Positions 19,123-27,513 of a stretch of 55,718 nucleotides of DNA are shown in pieces. The stretch is from JADKIH01 sp043747595 (GTDB lineage: Bacteria > Bacteroidota > Bacteroidia > AKYH767-A > 2013-40CM-41-45), in assembly GCA_043747595.1 (NCBI GenBank), contig JAYTOX010000043.1, positions 1 to 55,718 on the forward strand. Reading direction: 5' to 3'. Every line of letters starts with the position of its first letter. Position 1 is the stretch's first letter. The notes below the pieces were generated by a model that worked only from the letters and a program-made list of their open reading frames with translations, did not search any database and had not been told where the DNA came from. The position numbers were made by a program, and so were the translations under genes.

Positions 19123-21720
19123 ATGAAGAAAACTATTTACCCAAAAACAATTACTCAAAATGTATGGAAGAATCTTAGCATTCTATTCATGATGTTTTGC
19201 TTTTTCGGAACTAACACTTCCCAAGCTTCGCACATGGCGGGCGCAGATTTAACGTACCAATACCTTGGTAATAATACGTATGTTTTCACTTATACACTTT
19301 ATCGAGATTGTGCCGGAATTTCTGTTAACACGACAGAAACCTTAAACTATGGATCTGCTTCGTGTGGAATCACAGGTTTAACATCTACTATGACTCAAAT
19401 ACCCGGAACAGGGAATGAGATTTCTCTAAATTGTCCTGGTGTTTCTACAACTTGTAATGGTGGTACAGCCCCCGGAATCCAAGCATGGTCTTACGCAGAT
19501 ACTGTAACATTAAGTTCAGCATGTACTGACTGGAATTTCAATGTAACAAATTGCTGTAGAAACAATGCAATTACTACTTTGAATTCAGGTTCAAGTGCAA
19601 ATCAATACATCGAAGCATATTTAAATAATTCTACTGTAAATAATAACTCACCTACATTCAGCAATTACCCAATTGCATTTGAATGTATTGGTCAAAACAA
19701 TTTTTACAATCACGGAGTAATTGATGCTGACGGAGATTCTATTGTTTATTATTTCATTCCTCCACGTACAGGACCAAATGCAAATGTTACTTATGCAACA
19801 GGTTATTCTATTGCCAACCCAATTTCTTCTTCGCCTGCAGTTTCTATTAATTCATCTACAGGAGATATCTTCACACACCCTACTCAATCGGAAGTTGGAG
19901 TTATAGCAGTTCTAGTTCAAGAATACAGAAATGGTATATTGATTGGCTCAGTAATGCGCGATATACAGGTATACACTGTAAATTGTACGAACACTTTGCC
20001 ATCGGCATCAGGTATAAATGGAGGCGGGAATTTTGCAACTTCAGCATGTACAGGTGGTCAGCTTTGTTTCGATATCGTAACGAACGATGCAGATCCAAAT
20101 CAGACTTTGACCCTTACATGGAATCATGGTATTCCGGGAGCTACATTTACGTCTGGCGGTTCACCAAACCCAACAGGACATTTTTGTTGGGCACCTACTG
20201 CAGCAGATGCACGTCCACAACCATATACTTTTACAGTTACTGTTCGTGATAATGCTTGTCCATCAAATGGTGTTCAAACATATAGTTTCACGGTTGTTGT
20301 TTCGAATATGGGAATAAACGTTACATCAACACCATCTGTTGCTTGTTATGGAAATCATAATGGTTCCGCTGCTGCAACAGCTTCAGGAAATCCGCCGTTA
20401 ACTTATTTATGGACATCTGCACAGTTGCCGAATGAATTGACAACACCAAACATTTCTCATTTAACTGCCGGTGTTTATACAGTAAACATTTCAGACGGTG
20501 CAGGCTGTGTAGGTTCTCAAACAGTAACAATTACACAACCACCAATGCTTATTGCTTCCGCAACAGGAACTAATGGCGGATGTGGAACACAATTTGGAAG
20601 CGCAATAGCCGGAGCCAATGGAGGAACATCACCTTATTCTTATTTATGGAATACGGTTCCAGCTCAGAACTCAGCTTCAGCTTCAAACTTAAATACAGGA
20701 AACTATACTGTAACAGTTACAGATGACCATAACTGTCATTCAACAGCTAGTGTTGCTATTATCACTCACACACCTGTTTCTTTTAGCATTGCTTCTACAG
20801 ATGCAACATGCTTAGCGAATGATGGTAGTGCTACTGTAACACCAACAGGAGGAAGTGGAAATTTTAGTTATGTTTGGACACCAAATGTATCCTCTGGGCC
20901 TGTTGCAACAGGATTAATTACCGGAACGTATAGCTGTATTGCAACTGATCTTTCTAGTGGATGTTCTCAAACGTTGAATACATTAGTGAACAATAGTTCA
21001 GGTCTTTCTGCAAGTGCTATGCTTTTGAATGATGCAACATGTCAAGGAAGTCAAGATGGTTCTGCATTGGTAGATATAACTGGCGGAACAGCTCCATACA
21101 CTATTTTATGGCCAAGTGGAGAAACAACGACTACTGCCACTTCATTACAAACAGGCACTCAAACTGTAATGGTTACAGACTATGTAGGATGTCATGCTTA
21201 TTCACAAGTTGATATCAACTTCATGAATCCGTCTCCGTTAGTCGATTTAGGAATGGATACAGTTGGTTGTAATGGAACTCCAATAACTCTTGATGCAGGC
21301 GCAGGTAACACTTACCTTTGGTCAGACAATAGCACAAACCAAACACTCACAGTGTCTACTCCAGGTACTTATTCGGTACTTGTAACTAACCAAGCAGGTT
21401 GTGAAGCATTCGATGCTGTGATTGTTGATTTCATAACATGTGCTGTTCCTCATTCTAGCTCTAGCTTGACTGTTAGTCCGGTTTCAGTTTATCCAAACCC
21501 AACTCACAATGAATTACACGTAAACATTAGTAAAATCCAAAATTCAGAAGTGTCAATTAATATCACAGACATACTTGGAAACAGTGTTTATTTTTCAAAT
21601 GAGAAATCCGGATTTGGCTATTCTAAATCAATCGACATGAACAACTTAAATTCAGGTGTTTATACGGTAAAAGTTTCTTACAACGGCGAGATCAATACCT
21701 CTCGAATTGTAAAACAATAA
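19123..21720 (+). CDS. T9SS-secreted surface protein with SprB-like repeats
   Basis: This is an 865-aa secreted protein. An N-terminal signal region ends near QASHMAGADLTYQYLG; the HMAGADLTY start is typical of large Bacteroidota surface proteins. Residues ~390-720 hold four repeats of ~75 residues with the SprB-repeat pattern (for example YLWTSAQ, LTAGVYTVNISDGAGC and VTITQP). The C-terminus is a T9SS type A sorting domain: SVYPNPTHNELHVNIS, ending GVYTVKVSYNGEINTSRIVKQ. SprB repeats are named for the gliding adhesin SprB; adhesion is inferred. It has a near-consensus -7 box TAAATTTA at 19071-19078 and its own terminator. Confidence 0.85.
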   Translation: MKKTIYPKTITQNVWKNLSILFMMFCFFGTNTSQASHMAGADLTYQYLGNNTYVFTYTLYRDCAGISVNTTETLNYGSASCGITGLTSTMTQIPGTGNEISLNCPGVSTTCNGGTAPGIQAWSYADTVTLSSACTDWNFNVTNCCRNNAITTLNSGSSANQYIEAYLNNSTVNNNSPTFSNYPIAFECIGQNNFYNHGVIDADGDSIVYYFIPPRTGPNANVTYATGYSIANPISSSPAVSINSSTGDIFTHPTQSEVGVIAVLVQEYRNGILIGSVMRDIQVYTVNCTNTLPSASGINGGGNFATSACTGGQLCFDIVTNDADPNQTLTLTWNHGIPGATFTSGGSPNPTGHFCWAPTAADARPQPYTFTVTVRDNACPSNGVQTYSFTVVVSNMGINVTSTPSVACYGNHNGSAAATASGNPPLTYLWTSAQLPNELTTPNISHLTAGVYTVNISDGAGCVGSQTVTITQPPMLIASATGTNGGCGTQFGSAIAGANGGTSPYSYLWNTVPAQNSASASNLNTGNYTVTVTDDHNCHSTASVAIITHTPVSFSIASTDATCLANDGSATVTPTGGSGNFSYVWTPNVSSGPVATGLITGTYSCIATDLSSGCSQTLNTLVNNSSGLSASAMLLNDATCQGSQDGSALVDITGGTAPYTILWPSGETTTTATSLQTGTQTVMVTDYVGCHAYSQVDINFMNPSPLVDLGMDTVGCNGTPITLDAGAGNTYLWSDNSTNQTLTVSTPGTYSVLVTNQAGCEAFDAVIVDFITCAVPHSSSSLTVSPVSVYPNPTHNELHVNISKIQNSEVSINITDILGNSVYFSNEKSGFGYSKSIDMNNLNSGVYTVKVSYNGEINTSRIVKQ

Positions 21721-21749
21721 ATTATTCCATAGTTAATTTCTTCATTAAA

Positions 21750-21784
21750 AGAGGCTGTCTGATCAAGGCAGCCTCTTTTTTTTA
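21750..21784 (+). terminator. intrinsic terminator after the SprB-repeat gene
   Basis: AGAGGCTG pairs with CAGCCTCT, with GTC/GGC-like inner bases and a short TGATCAA loop, followed by a T-run at 21776-21783. It separates the surface protein from gldF. Confidence 0.85.
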
Positions 21785-21862
21785 TCTAAATCATATCGTT
21801 ATTTGAACATAACTTTACAACTTCCGTGGTCGGTAAATTGGTAAGGATATTATTCCAAACCA

Positions 21863-21892
21863 TTTTCGAATCGTTAAAAAAAAGTACTTTTA
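21863..21892 (+). promoter_or_regulatory. possible promoter for gldF-gldG
   Basis: TACTTTTA at 21885-21892 differs from TAnnTTTG at one base. A TTTTC at 21863-21867 is a weak -33 partner at slightly short spacing (17 nt). The GTG of gldF follows 18 nt later. Confidence 0.35.
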
Positions 21893-21910
21893 CCGTTCAA
21901 ATAAATACAA

Positions 21911-22645
21911 GTGGTTGCACTTCTCAAAAAAGAGATAAATAGTTTTTTTAGTTCACTGATGGGGTACATAGTCCTCATCGTTTTTTTGCTTTCATTAGGG
22001 TTGATCATGTGGATCTTTCCAGGTGCAGAAAACAATATCATTGAAAGCGGCTATGCAAATATGGATTCGTTATTTGTGATAGCACCATGGGTATTTCTGT
22101 TTCTCATACCGGCAGTAACTATGAAAATGTTTGCCGAAGAGCAAAAAAGCGGAACAATCGAAGTACTGCTAACACAACCCTTAAGTGAACTTCAGATCGT
22201 ACTTGCGAAATACTTTTCTGCGGTATTATTGGTAATCATAGCACTAATCCCAACATTGGTATATTATATTTCTATTTACTTATTAGCTAATCCAACAGGC
22301 AATATTGATACTGCCGGGATAATTGGTTCTTACATCGGATTAATTTTTCTATGCAGCGGATTTTCATCGATTGGTGTATTTTCATCTGCATTAAGCAACA
22401 ACCAAATTGTCGCTTTTATTTTTGCGTTAATCCTCTGTTTCTTTTTTTATAGTGGCTTTGAATTTGTTGCTTCAATTATTCCAAATGCTTCAGTAAGTAA
22501 TACCCTTTCACAGCTTGGCATTAGTAGTCATTATGCTTCTATGAGTAGAGGAGTAATAGACACAAGAGATGTAATTTACTTTCTTTCATTGACTTTAATT
22601 TTTATTTTCTTATCACGCTTTATACTTGAAAAAAGGAAATGGTAG
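21911..22645 (+). CDS. gldF: gliding-associated ABC transporter permease GldF
   Basis: This 244-aa membrane protein has six hydrophobic segments and the ABC-2 permease signature MFAEEQKSGTIEVLLTQPLS. With the following gene it matches GldF-GldG of Flavobacterium, and gldFG next to dnaN is a conserved Bacteroidota arrangement. GldF-GldG, with ATPase GldA encoded elsewhere, form an ABC transporter linked to gliding; gldFG are absent from some gliders, so the exact role is open. The start is GTG at 21911. The end overlaps gldG by 7 nt. Confidence 0.88.
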   Translation: MVALLKKEINSFFSSLMGYIVLIVFLLSLGLIMWIFPGAENNIIESGYANMDSLFVIAPWVFLFLIPAVTMKMFAEEQKSGTIEVLLTQPLSELQIVLAKYFSAVLLVIIALIPTLVYYISIYLLANPTGNIDTAGIIGSYIGLIFLCSGFSSIGVFSSALSNNQIVAFIFALILCFFFYSGFEFVASIIPNASVSNTLSQLGISSHYASMSRGVIDTRDVIYFLSLTLIFIFLSRFILEKRKW

Positions 22646-24342
22646 AAAGTCAGAAAAATAAAAAGCGAAGTATCAAACAGCAGAGTATCATTCAGCTGTT
22701 CTTAATTCTTGCAATAGTTGTTTTAATAAATGTATTAGCTCAATTTGCTTTTACGCGTTTGGACATGACGCAGGAAAAGCGTTATTCACTTTCTCAATCG
22801 TCAAAAGATTTGGCAACTCATTTAGACGACATCGTTTATTTTAAAATTTATCTTGCAGGAGATCTTCCACCGGGATTTTTAAAATTGCGTAACAGTTTAA
22901 AAGAGATGCTCGACGAGTTTAGGGTCTATTCAAAAGACAATATTGAATATGAATTCATCGATCCAAATTCAAATCCGAATGAGAAAGAGCGAGTAGAGCT
23001 GTACAAGCAACTAAGTAAAAAAGGCCTCTACCCTACTACTTTAGAAGAAAATCAGAATGGGAGTCAAAGTCAGAAGTTAATTTTTCCGGGTGCAATTGTA
23101 AATTTTAGGAGTAAAGAAATTCCGATGCAAATATTAAAAAGCAAATTGGGATCTGGTTCTGATGAAATGCTAAATACAAGTGTCGAAAATTTAGAATATG
23201 AAATTAGTTCAGTTTTAAGAAAAATTTCTGTAGAAAAATCTATTTCTGTTGCATTTCTAAAAGGTCAGAATGAATTGTCGACATCTAAATTTTCTGATGC
23301 AGCGAATGGATTGAAAGATTATTATATTGTAGATACAGTATCGATTGGAGGAAAAATTAATGCCTTAAAAGATTTTAAATTATTGATCATTCCAAAACCG
23401 GATACAGCTTTTAGTGAAAAGGATAAATTTGTGATCGATCAATTTGTGATGAATGGAGGAAGAGTACTTTGGCTGATTGATCAGATGGATATAGAAATGG
23501 ATTCGCTTGAAACGAGAAGTACAACGATGGCTATTCCCAAGAATTTGAATTTGGATGACATGCTCTTTAAGTACGGAGTAAGAATTAACTCCGACCTCCT
23601 ACTCGATATTCAAGCAGCTCCGATACCTGTGGTTACCGGTTATGTAGGCAATCAGCCAAAGCAAGAATTATTTCCATGGTATTATTTTCCTCTGCTTGGA
23701 ACAGATAGTAAGAATCCAATAGTTCACAATTTGAATTTAGTTAAAACAGAATTTGCATCATCAATTGATACTATTGAAACACCTAACGTTCAAAAAACGG
23801 TATTGCTTGCAACAAGTAAATCGAGTCGCACACAATCATCGCCTGCCAGAGTTAGTTTAAATATTTTACGTGACAAACCTGAAATTCAATTGTTCAATAA
23901 GCGAAATATTCCCGTGGCAGTATTATTAGAAGGAGAATTCAGTTCGAATTTTACAAATAGAATACCTGACGAAATAGCAAACTCTCCAGAAATAAATTTT
24001 CAAAAGAAAAGCGTACCAACAAAAATGATTGTGGTGAGCGATGGTGATGTGATTGCAAGTCATATCAGCAAAAAAGGAAATATCTACCCATTGGGCTATG
24101 ATCGTTTTACTCGACAAACATTTGGAAACAGAAATTTTATTTTGAATTGTGTCGATTATTTACTCGACAACAAAGGAGTGCTTGAACTTCGCTCGAAAGA
24201 AATAAAAATGAGATTGCTTGACCCCGAAAAAATAGAATCGCCTGAGCTCATTAAATGGACTAATTTATTATTACCAACGCTAATGGTTACTATTTTTGGA
24301 ATCCTATTTGCTTTTCTTCGAAAGCGTAAATTTACACGTTGA
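22639..24342 (+). CDS. gldG: gliding-associated ABC transporter component GldG
   Basis: This 567-aa protein has one N-terminal membrane segment (LFLILAIVVLINVLAQFAFT), a large periplasmic domain of the ABC-type uncharacterised transport family (RLDMTQEKRYSLSQSSKDL is its characteristic opening), and a second membrane segment near the C-terminus (LLPTLMVTIFGILFAFLRKR). This is the GldG plan. FVIDQFVMNGGRVLWLIDQM is a conserved core stretch. It overlaps gldF by 7 nt and lies 9 nt before the DUF4340 gene, forming one transcription unit. Confidence 0.88.
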   Translation: MVESQKNKKRSIKQQSIIQLFLILAIVVLINVLAQFAFTRLDMTQEKRYSLSQSSKDLATHLDDIVYFKIYLAGDLPPGFLKLRNSLKEMLDEFRVYSKDNIEYEFIDPNSNPNEKERVELYKQLSKKGLYPTTLEENQNGSQSQKLIFPGAIVNFRSKEIPMQILKSKLGSGSDEMLNTSVENLEYEISSVLRKISVEKSISVAFLKGQNELSTSKFSDAANGLKDYYIVDTVSIGGKINALKDFKLLIIPKPDTAFSEKDKFVIDQFVMNGGRVLWLIDQMDIEMDSLETRSTTMAIPKNLNLDDMLFKYGVRINSDLLLDIQAAPIPVVTGYVGNQPKQELFPWYYFPLLGTDSKNPIVHNLNLVKTEFASSIDTIETPNVQKTVLLATSKSSRTQSSPARVSLNILRDKPEIQLFNKRNIPVAVLLEGEFSSNFTNRIPDEIANSPEINFQKKSVPTKMIVVSDGDVIASHISKKGNIYPLGYDRFTRQTFGNRNFILNCVDYLLDNKGVLELRSKEIKMRLLDPEKIESPELIKWTNLLLPTLMVTIFGILFAFLRKRKFTR

Positions 24343-24351
24343 TAAAATAGT

Positions 24352-25386
24352 ATGAAAAAAAATAAATTTTTATTAGTAGTCTTTGTACTATTAGGCATAA
24401 CAACGGTGCTTTTCGTTTTTAAAAATAAATTTGGAACAATACGAGAAGAGCTAAAAGACTTTTCAGTTAAAGATACAGCGAGTATTACCAAAGTGTTTTT
24501 GGCCGATCGTTATGGAAAGAGTATTACACTTTCAAGAGAAGCCAATAAACAATGGTTGGTGAACAACAAATACAACGTTAGGCGATCCAATATTCTTAAT
24601 TTGTTGGAAGTACTTTACCGAATAGACGTGCGAACAAAAGTTGCAAAGGCGGCATATAACAATGTAATCAAGGCGCTCTCATCAAATGGCATCAAGTGCG
24701 AAATTTATTTCAACAACAAAACTGAACCCGGAAAAGTTATTTATATAGGTGGTCAAACCGAAGATGGATTGGGAACTTTTATGATGTTGGAGAATTCAAA
24801 CTCACCTTTCATTACACAAATACCCGGCTTCAATGGATATTTGACGCCTAGATTTTCCCCTATAGAAAAAGATTGGAGAGAGCCCGTTTTATTTTCTTTG
24901 CCTGAATCAGAAATAAGATCAATAAGTATAGATTACGCCAACTTTCCTGAAAATTCTTTTTTACTAAGTGCAAATAACGGAAGATACAATGTTTCCTCAT
25001 CAGACCGAACGAATACGATAAACCATGTTGATAGCATAGCGTGTGATAATTATTTGTATCAATACAAAAATGTTTATTATGAAGATCAGAGTTCGATGGA
25101 ACAAAAAAAGATCGACTCGATTATTGCATTACCATCGCCAATTAAAATTGAATTGACAGATGTAAAAGGCCAAAAAACGAAATTGGATATTTATCCGGTA
25201 CCTGTTACGGGAGCATCTCTTGCTATGCATGACTCAACAGGTAACTTATCGAAATTTGATGTAGATAGAGTTTATGGTTACCTCCAACCCGAAAAACTTT
25301 TTGTAACCATTCAGCAGCAGAACATAGAAAAACTGTTTCGTCGAAGACTCGACTTTGATTTGGATAAAAATCGTTTGAGGCATTAA
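24352..25386 (+). CDS. DUF4340 domain-containing protein
   Basis: This 344-aa protein has an N-terminal membrane anchor (FLLVVFVLLGITTVLFVFKN) and then a beta-rich extracytoplasmic region. SITLSREANKQWLVNNKYNVR fits the opening of DUF4340, a domain regularly encoded beside gldG-type transporters. It is the third gene of the gldF-gldG unit and may act with that transporter at the outer face of the inner membrane; that is inference from context. Confidence 0.72.
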   Translation: MKKNKFLLVVFVLLGITTVLFVFKNKFGTIREELKDFSVKDTASITKVFLADRYGKSITLSREANKQWLVNNKYNVRRSNILNLLEVLYRIDVRTKVAKAAYNNVIKALSSNGIKCEIYFNNKTEPGKVIYIGGQTEDGLGTFMMLENSNSPFITQIPGFNGYLTPRFSPIEKDWREPVLFSLPESEIRSISIDYANFPENSFLLSANNGRYNVSSSDRTNTINHVDSIACDNYLYQYKNVYYEDQSSMEQKKIDSIIALPSPIKIELTDVKGQKTKLDIYPVPVTGASLAMHDSTGNLSKFDVDRVYGYLQPEKLFVTIQQQNIEKLFRRRLDFDLDKNRLRH

Positions 25387-25481
25387 ATTACCGACAACTA
25401 AACCTCCATTTTTAGGTGAAAGTTCCCAAAAGCAGAAGCACATTTTGTTAATATTTAGTCGTTGGGACGGAATTATTTCCT

Positions 25482-25511
25482 TTGGCAATTTCATGCTATT
25501 ATGTAGGTTTG
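25482..25511 (+). promoter_or_regulatory. promoter for dnaN
   Basis: TTG at 25482-25484, exactly 19 nt, then TAGGTTTG at 25504-25511: a full match to TTG-N19-TAnnTTTG. The leader before the dnaN ATG would be about 70 nt. Confidence 0.75.
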
Positions 25512-25587
25512 TACGAGGTGACAAAACAGCGAGAGCACATTTTCACTCTAACTAAATAACTGAATATCAACTTAATACGACCATAAA

Positions 25588-26712
25588 ATGAAGTTTATTG
25601 TATCGAGTACTACACTGATGAAACATTTGCAACAAATCAGCGGTGTATTGAACACAAGTAATCCATTACCTATATTGAATAATTTCCTTTTTGTGGTGGA
25701 CAAAGGAACATTAACGGTTTCTGCATCTGATTTAGAGTCGACCATGACAACGTCAATTCAGTTAACAGAAGGAAAACAAGGCGGAAAGATAGCAGTACCT
25801 GCAAAAATATTACTAGACACATTAAAAACTTTTTCAGAACAGCCGTTGGTGTTTTTAGTTGATGAAAAAACAGGAGGCATTGAAATAGTTTCTGATTCAG
25901 GAAAATATAAATTGACAGGATTTGATGCAGGTGAGTTTCCTCGTTTGCCGTCGATGGAAGAAGCGAAAACACTTTCGATGAGTGCATCAATTCTACAGAA
26001 TGCAATAACAAAAACATTGTTTGCAACAGGAAACGATGAGCTTCGTCCTGTAATGTCGGGAGTATTTTTTCAATTGAGCAAAGACAATATTACCTTTGTA
26101 GCAACTGATGCTCACAAATTAGTTCGTTACCGAAGAAACGATGCAAAGAGTTCAGGAGAAGGAGCATTGATTGTTCCAAAGAAGCCATTAAATCTTTTAA
26201 AAAATATTCTAGGTGAAATAAATGAAGATGTGAAGATTACTTACACTGAGAATAATTTACAATTCAACTTTGGTAATCATTCATTAATCTGTCGATTGAT
26301 TGATGGTCGTTACCCGAACTACGAAGCAGTGATTCCGATTGACAACCCAAATAAATTAACAATCTCTCGTTCTGCGCTATTGAATTCAGTACGTCGAGTT
26401 TCAATCTTTTCAAATAAAACAACACATCAGGTACGTTTAAAAGTATCGGGTAGTGAATTGCATATTAGCGCGGAGGATCTTGATTTTGCAAACGAAGCGA
26501 ATGAGCGTATGTCATGCGAGTATGAAGGAGAAGATATGGAGATAGGCTTCAACGCACGTTTCCTTGCCGAAATGCTGAGCAATCTCGAATTCGAAAATAT
26601 CACATTGGAAATGTCCGCTCCAAATCGTGCCGGGATTTTAGTCCCTTCGAACAATGATAACAAAGACGAAGACATTTTAATGTTAGTAATGCCGGTGATG
26701 TTGAATAATTAA
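25588..26712 (+). CDS. dnaN: DNA polymerase III subunit beta (sliding clamp)
   Basis: This 374-aa protein is the replicative sliding clamp. It opens MKFIVSSTTLMKHLQQISGVL and shows the three-domain clamp pattern. Recognisable stretches are LPILNNFLFVVDKGTLTVSA in domain I, FATGNDELRPVMSGVFFQL and FVATDAHKLVRYRR in domain II, and LICRLIDGRYPNYEAVIPI leading into domain III. The C-terminus MLVMPVMLNN is the usual clamp tail that lines the peptide-binding pocket. It has its own promoter although it follows the gldFG unit. A heptamer-repeat tract starts 5 nt after the stop. Confidence 0.96.
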   Translation: MKFIVSSTTLMKHLQQISGVLNTSNPLPILNNFLFVVDKGTLTVSASDLESTMTTSIQLTEGKQGGKIAVPAKILLDTLKTFSEQPLVFLVDEKTGGIEIVSDSGKYKLTGFDAGEFPRLPSMEEAKTLSMSASILQNAITKTLFATGNDELRPVMSGVFFQLSKDNITFVATDAHKLVRYRRNDAKSSGEGALIVPKKPLNLLKNILGEINEDVKITYTENNLQFNFGNHSLICRLIDGRYPNYEAVIPIDNPNKLTISRSALLNSVRRVSIFSNKTTHQVRLKVSGSELHISAEDLDFANEANERMSCEYEGEDMEIGFNARFLAEMLSNLEFENITLEMSAPNRAGILVPSNNDNKDEDILMLVMPVMLNN

Positions 26713-26717
26713 GAAGG

Positions 26718-26885
26718 TCGAATGTCGAGATTCGAGATTCGATTATCGAAGCTCGATTTACGCAGCTCGATTTACGCAGGTCAATTATCGAAGCTCGATT
26801 GTCGATTATCGAAAGTCGATTTTCGAAGCTCGATTACCGATTATCATTTTTTACTCACTACTTACCACTCACTACTCACTAATTA
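26718..26885. repeat. heptamer-phase tandem repeat tract 1
   Basis: Twenty-four consecutive 7-bp units can be cut without a gap. The first 18 are variants of TCGATTA (TCGAGAT, TCGAAGC, TCGATTT, ACGCAGC). The array then shifts, still in phase, to variants of CTACTCA. It begins 5 nt after the dnaN stop and its last bases form the 3' end of the small minus-strand gene. Confidence 0.85.
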
Positions 26886-27019
26886 GTTGATCTTTCGATT
26901 TGACTGGCAGGACTTTCAGGTACATTATTTTCGTGCGGAACATTAAAAATAATGAATAAGATAAGTACGGTACAGATCAATAAGAAAATTTTGTTGTAAA
27001 TATTAAGCCTTTTCATCAT
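26879..27019 (-). CDS. small single-pass membrane protein, unrecognised
   Basis: This is a 46-aa frame beginning ATGATG at 27019. The product is MMKRLNIYNKIFLLICTVLI followed by LFIIFN and a polar tail ending ERSTN. It has one strong hydrophobic helix after a basic N-terminus, so it should sit in the inner membrane with the tail outside. Its first ATG overlaps the TGA of the upstream gene (ATGA), which supports real, coupled translation. The last residues are encoded in the end of a heptamer-repeat tract. No family is recognised. Confidence 0.55.
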   Translation of the reverse strand: MMKRLNIYNKIFLLICTVLILFIIFNVPHENNVPESPASQIERSTN

Positions 27020-27267
27020 GCTGCCAATTTCGCGTTTACGATATGTTCAATGTCAACCATCGTTCCTAATTCACGATGAGTATTACTATCAAATTTCGAT
27101 CGTGCCGCCTGGTAAGCTATGATATTGCTTTCCGGAATCAGGTAATATTCAATTCGGGCTTGTACAATATTGTATCGGGCTACGATCATGCCTGTGTTTT
27201 GTTGGCCGTCGTTAAATGTAAAAATACCTTTGTGGAAGATAAGATCGTGGATTTCGTGTGTGCTCAT
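27016..27267 (-). CDS. small conserved-looking protein of unknown function
   Basis: This 83-aa soluble protein starts MSTHEIHDLIFHKGIFTFND. I recognise no family. It has no signal or membrane segment and mixes beta-strand-like stretches (GMIVARYNI, ARIEYYLIP) with a C-terminal helix. Its stop overlaps the start of the small membrane protein downstream, so the two probably form a two-gene unit. Confidence 0.55.
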   Translation of the reverse strand: MSTHEIHDLIFHKGIFTFNDGQQNTGMIVARYNIVQARIEYYLIPESNIIAYQAARSKFDSNTHRELGTMVDIEHIVNAKLAA

Positions 27268-27455
27268 AGTAAAATTTTATTATTGAATTGAAATCCAATT
27301 TACCATTTCACATGGTAGAAGGTCAATTTAGTTTGGTGAACAGAGCGATACACGTGGAAAACAGATTAGAATCAAGTGTAAAAACGATGGTAATTGAATT
27401 CATTTTGGGTGAAAATAATATACTCACTTTCACATTTAGCAAAATATAAGCAAAA

Positions 27456-27488
27456 AGAAAACCCCGATGGTATTACCATACGGGGCTT
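27456..27488 (-). terminator. terminator after the PKD-like T9SS gene
   Basis: On the minus strand CCCCGTATGGT pairs with ACCATCGGGG around a short AAT loop and is followed by TTTTCTTTTT. It lies 26 nt past the stop of the gene ending at 27514. Confidence 0.8.
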
Positions 27489-27513
27489 CTCGTCTAACCA
27501 AAAAAACCACAAT

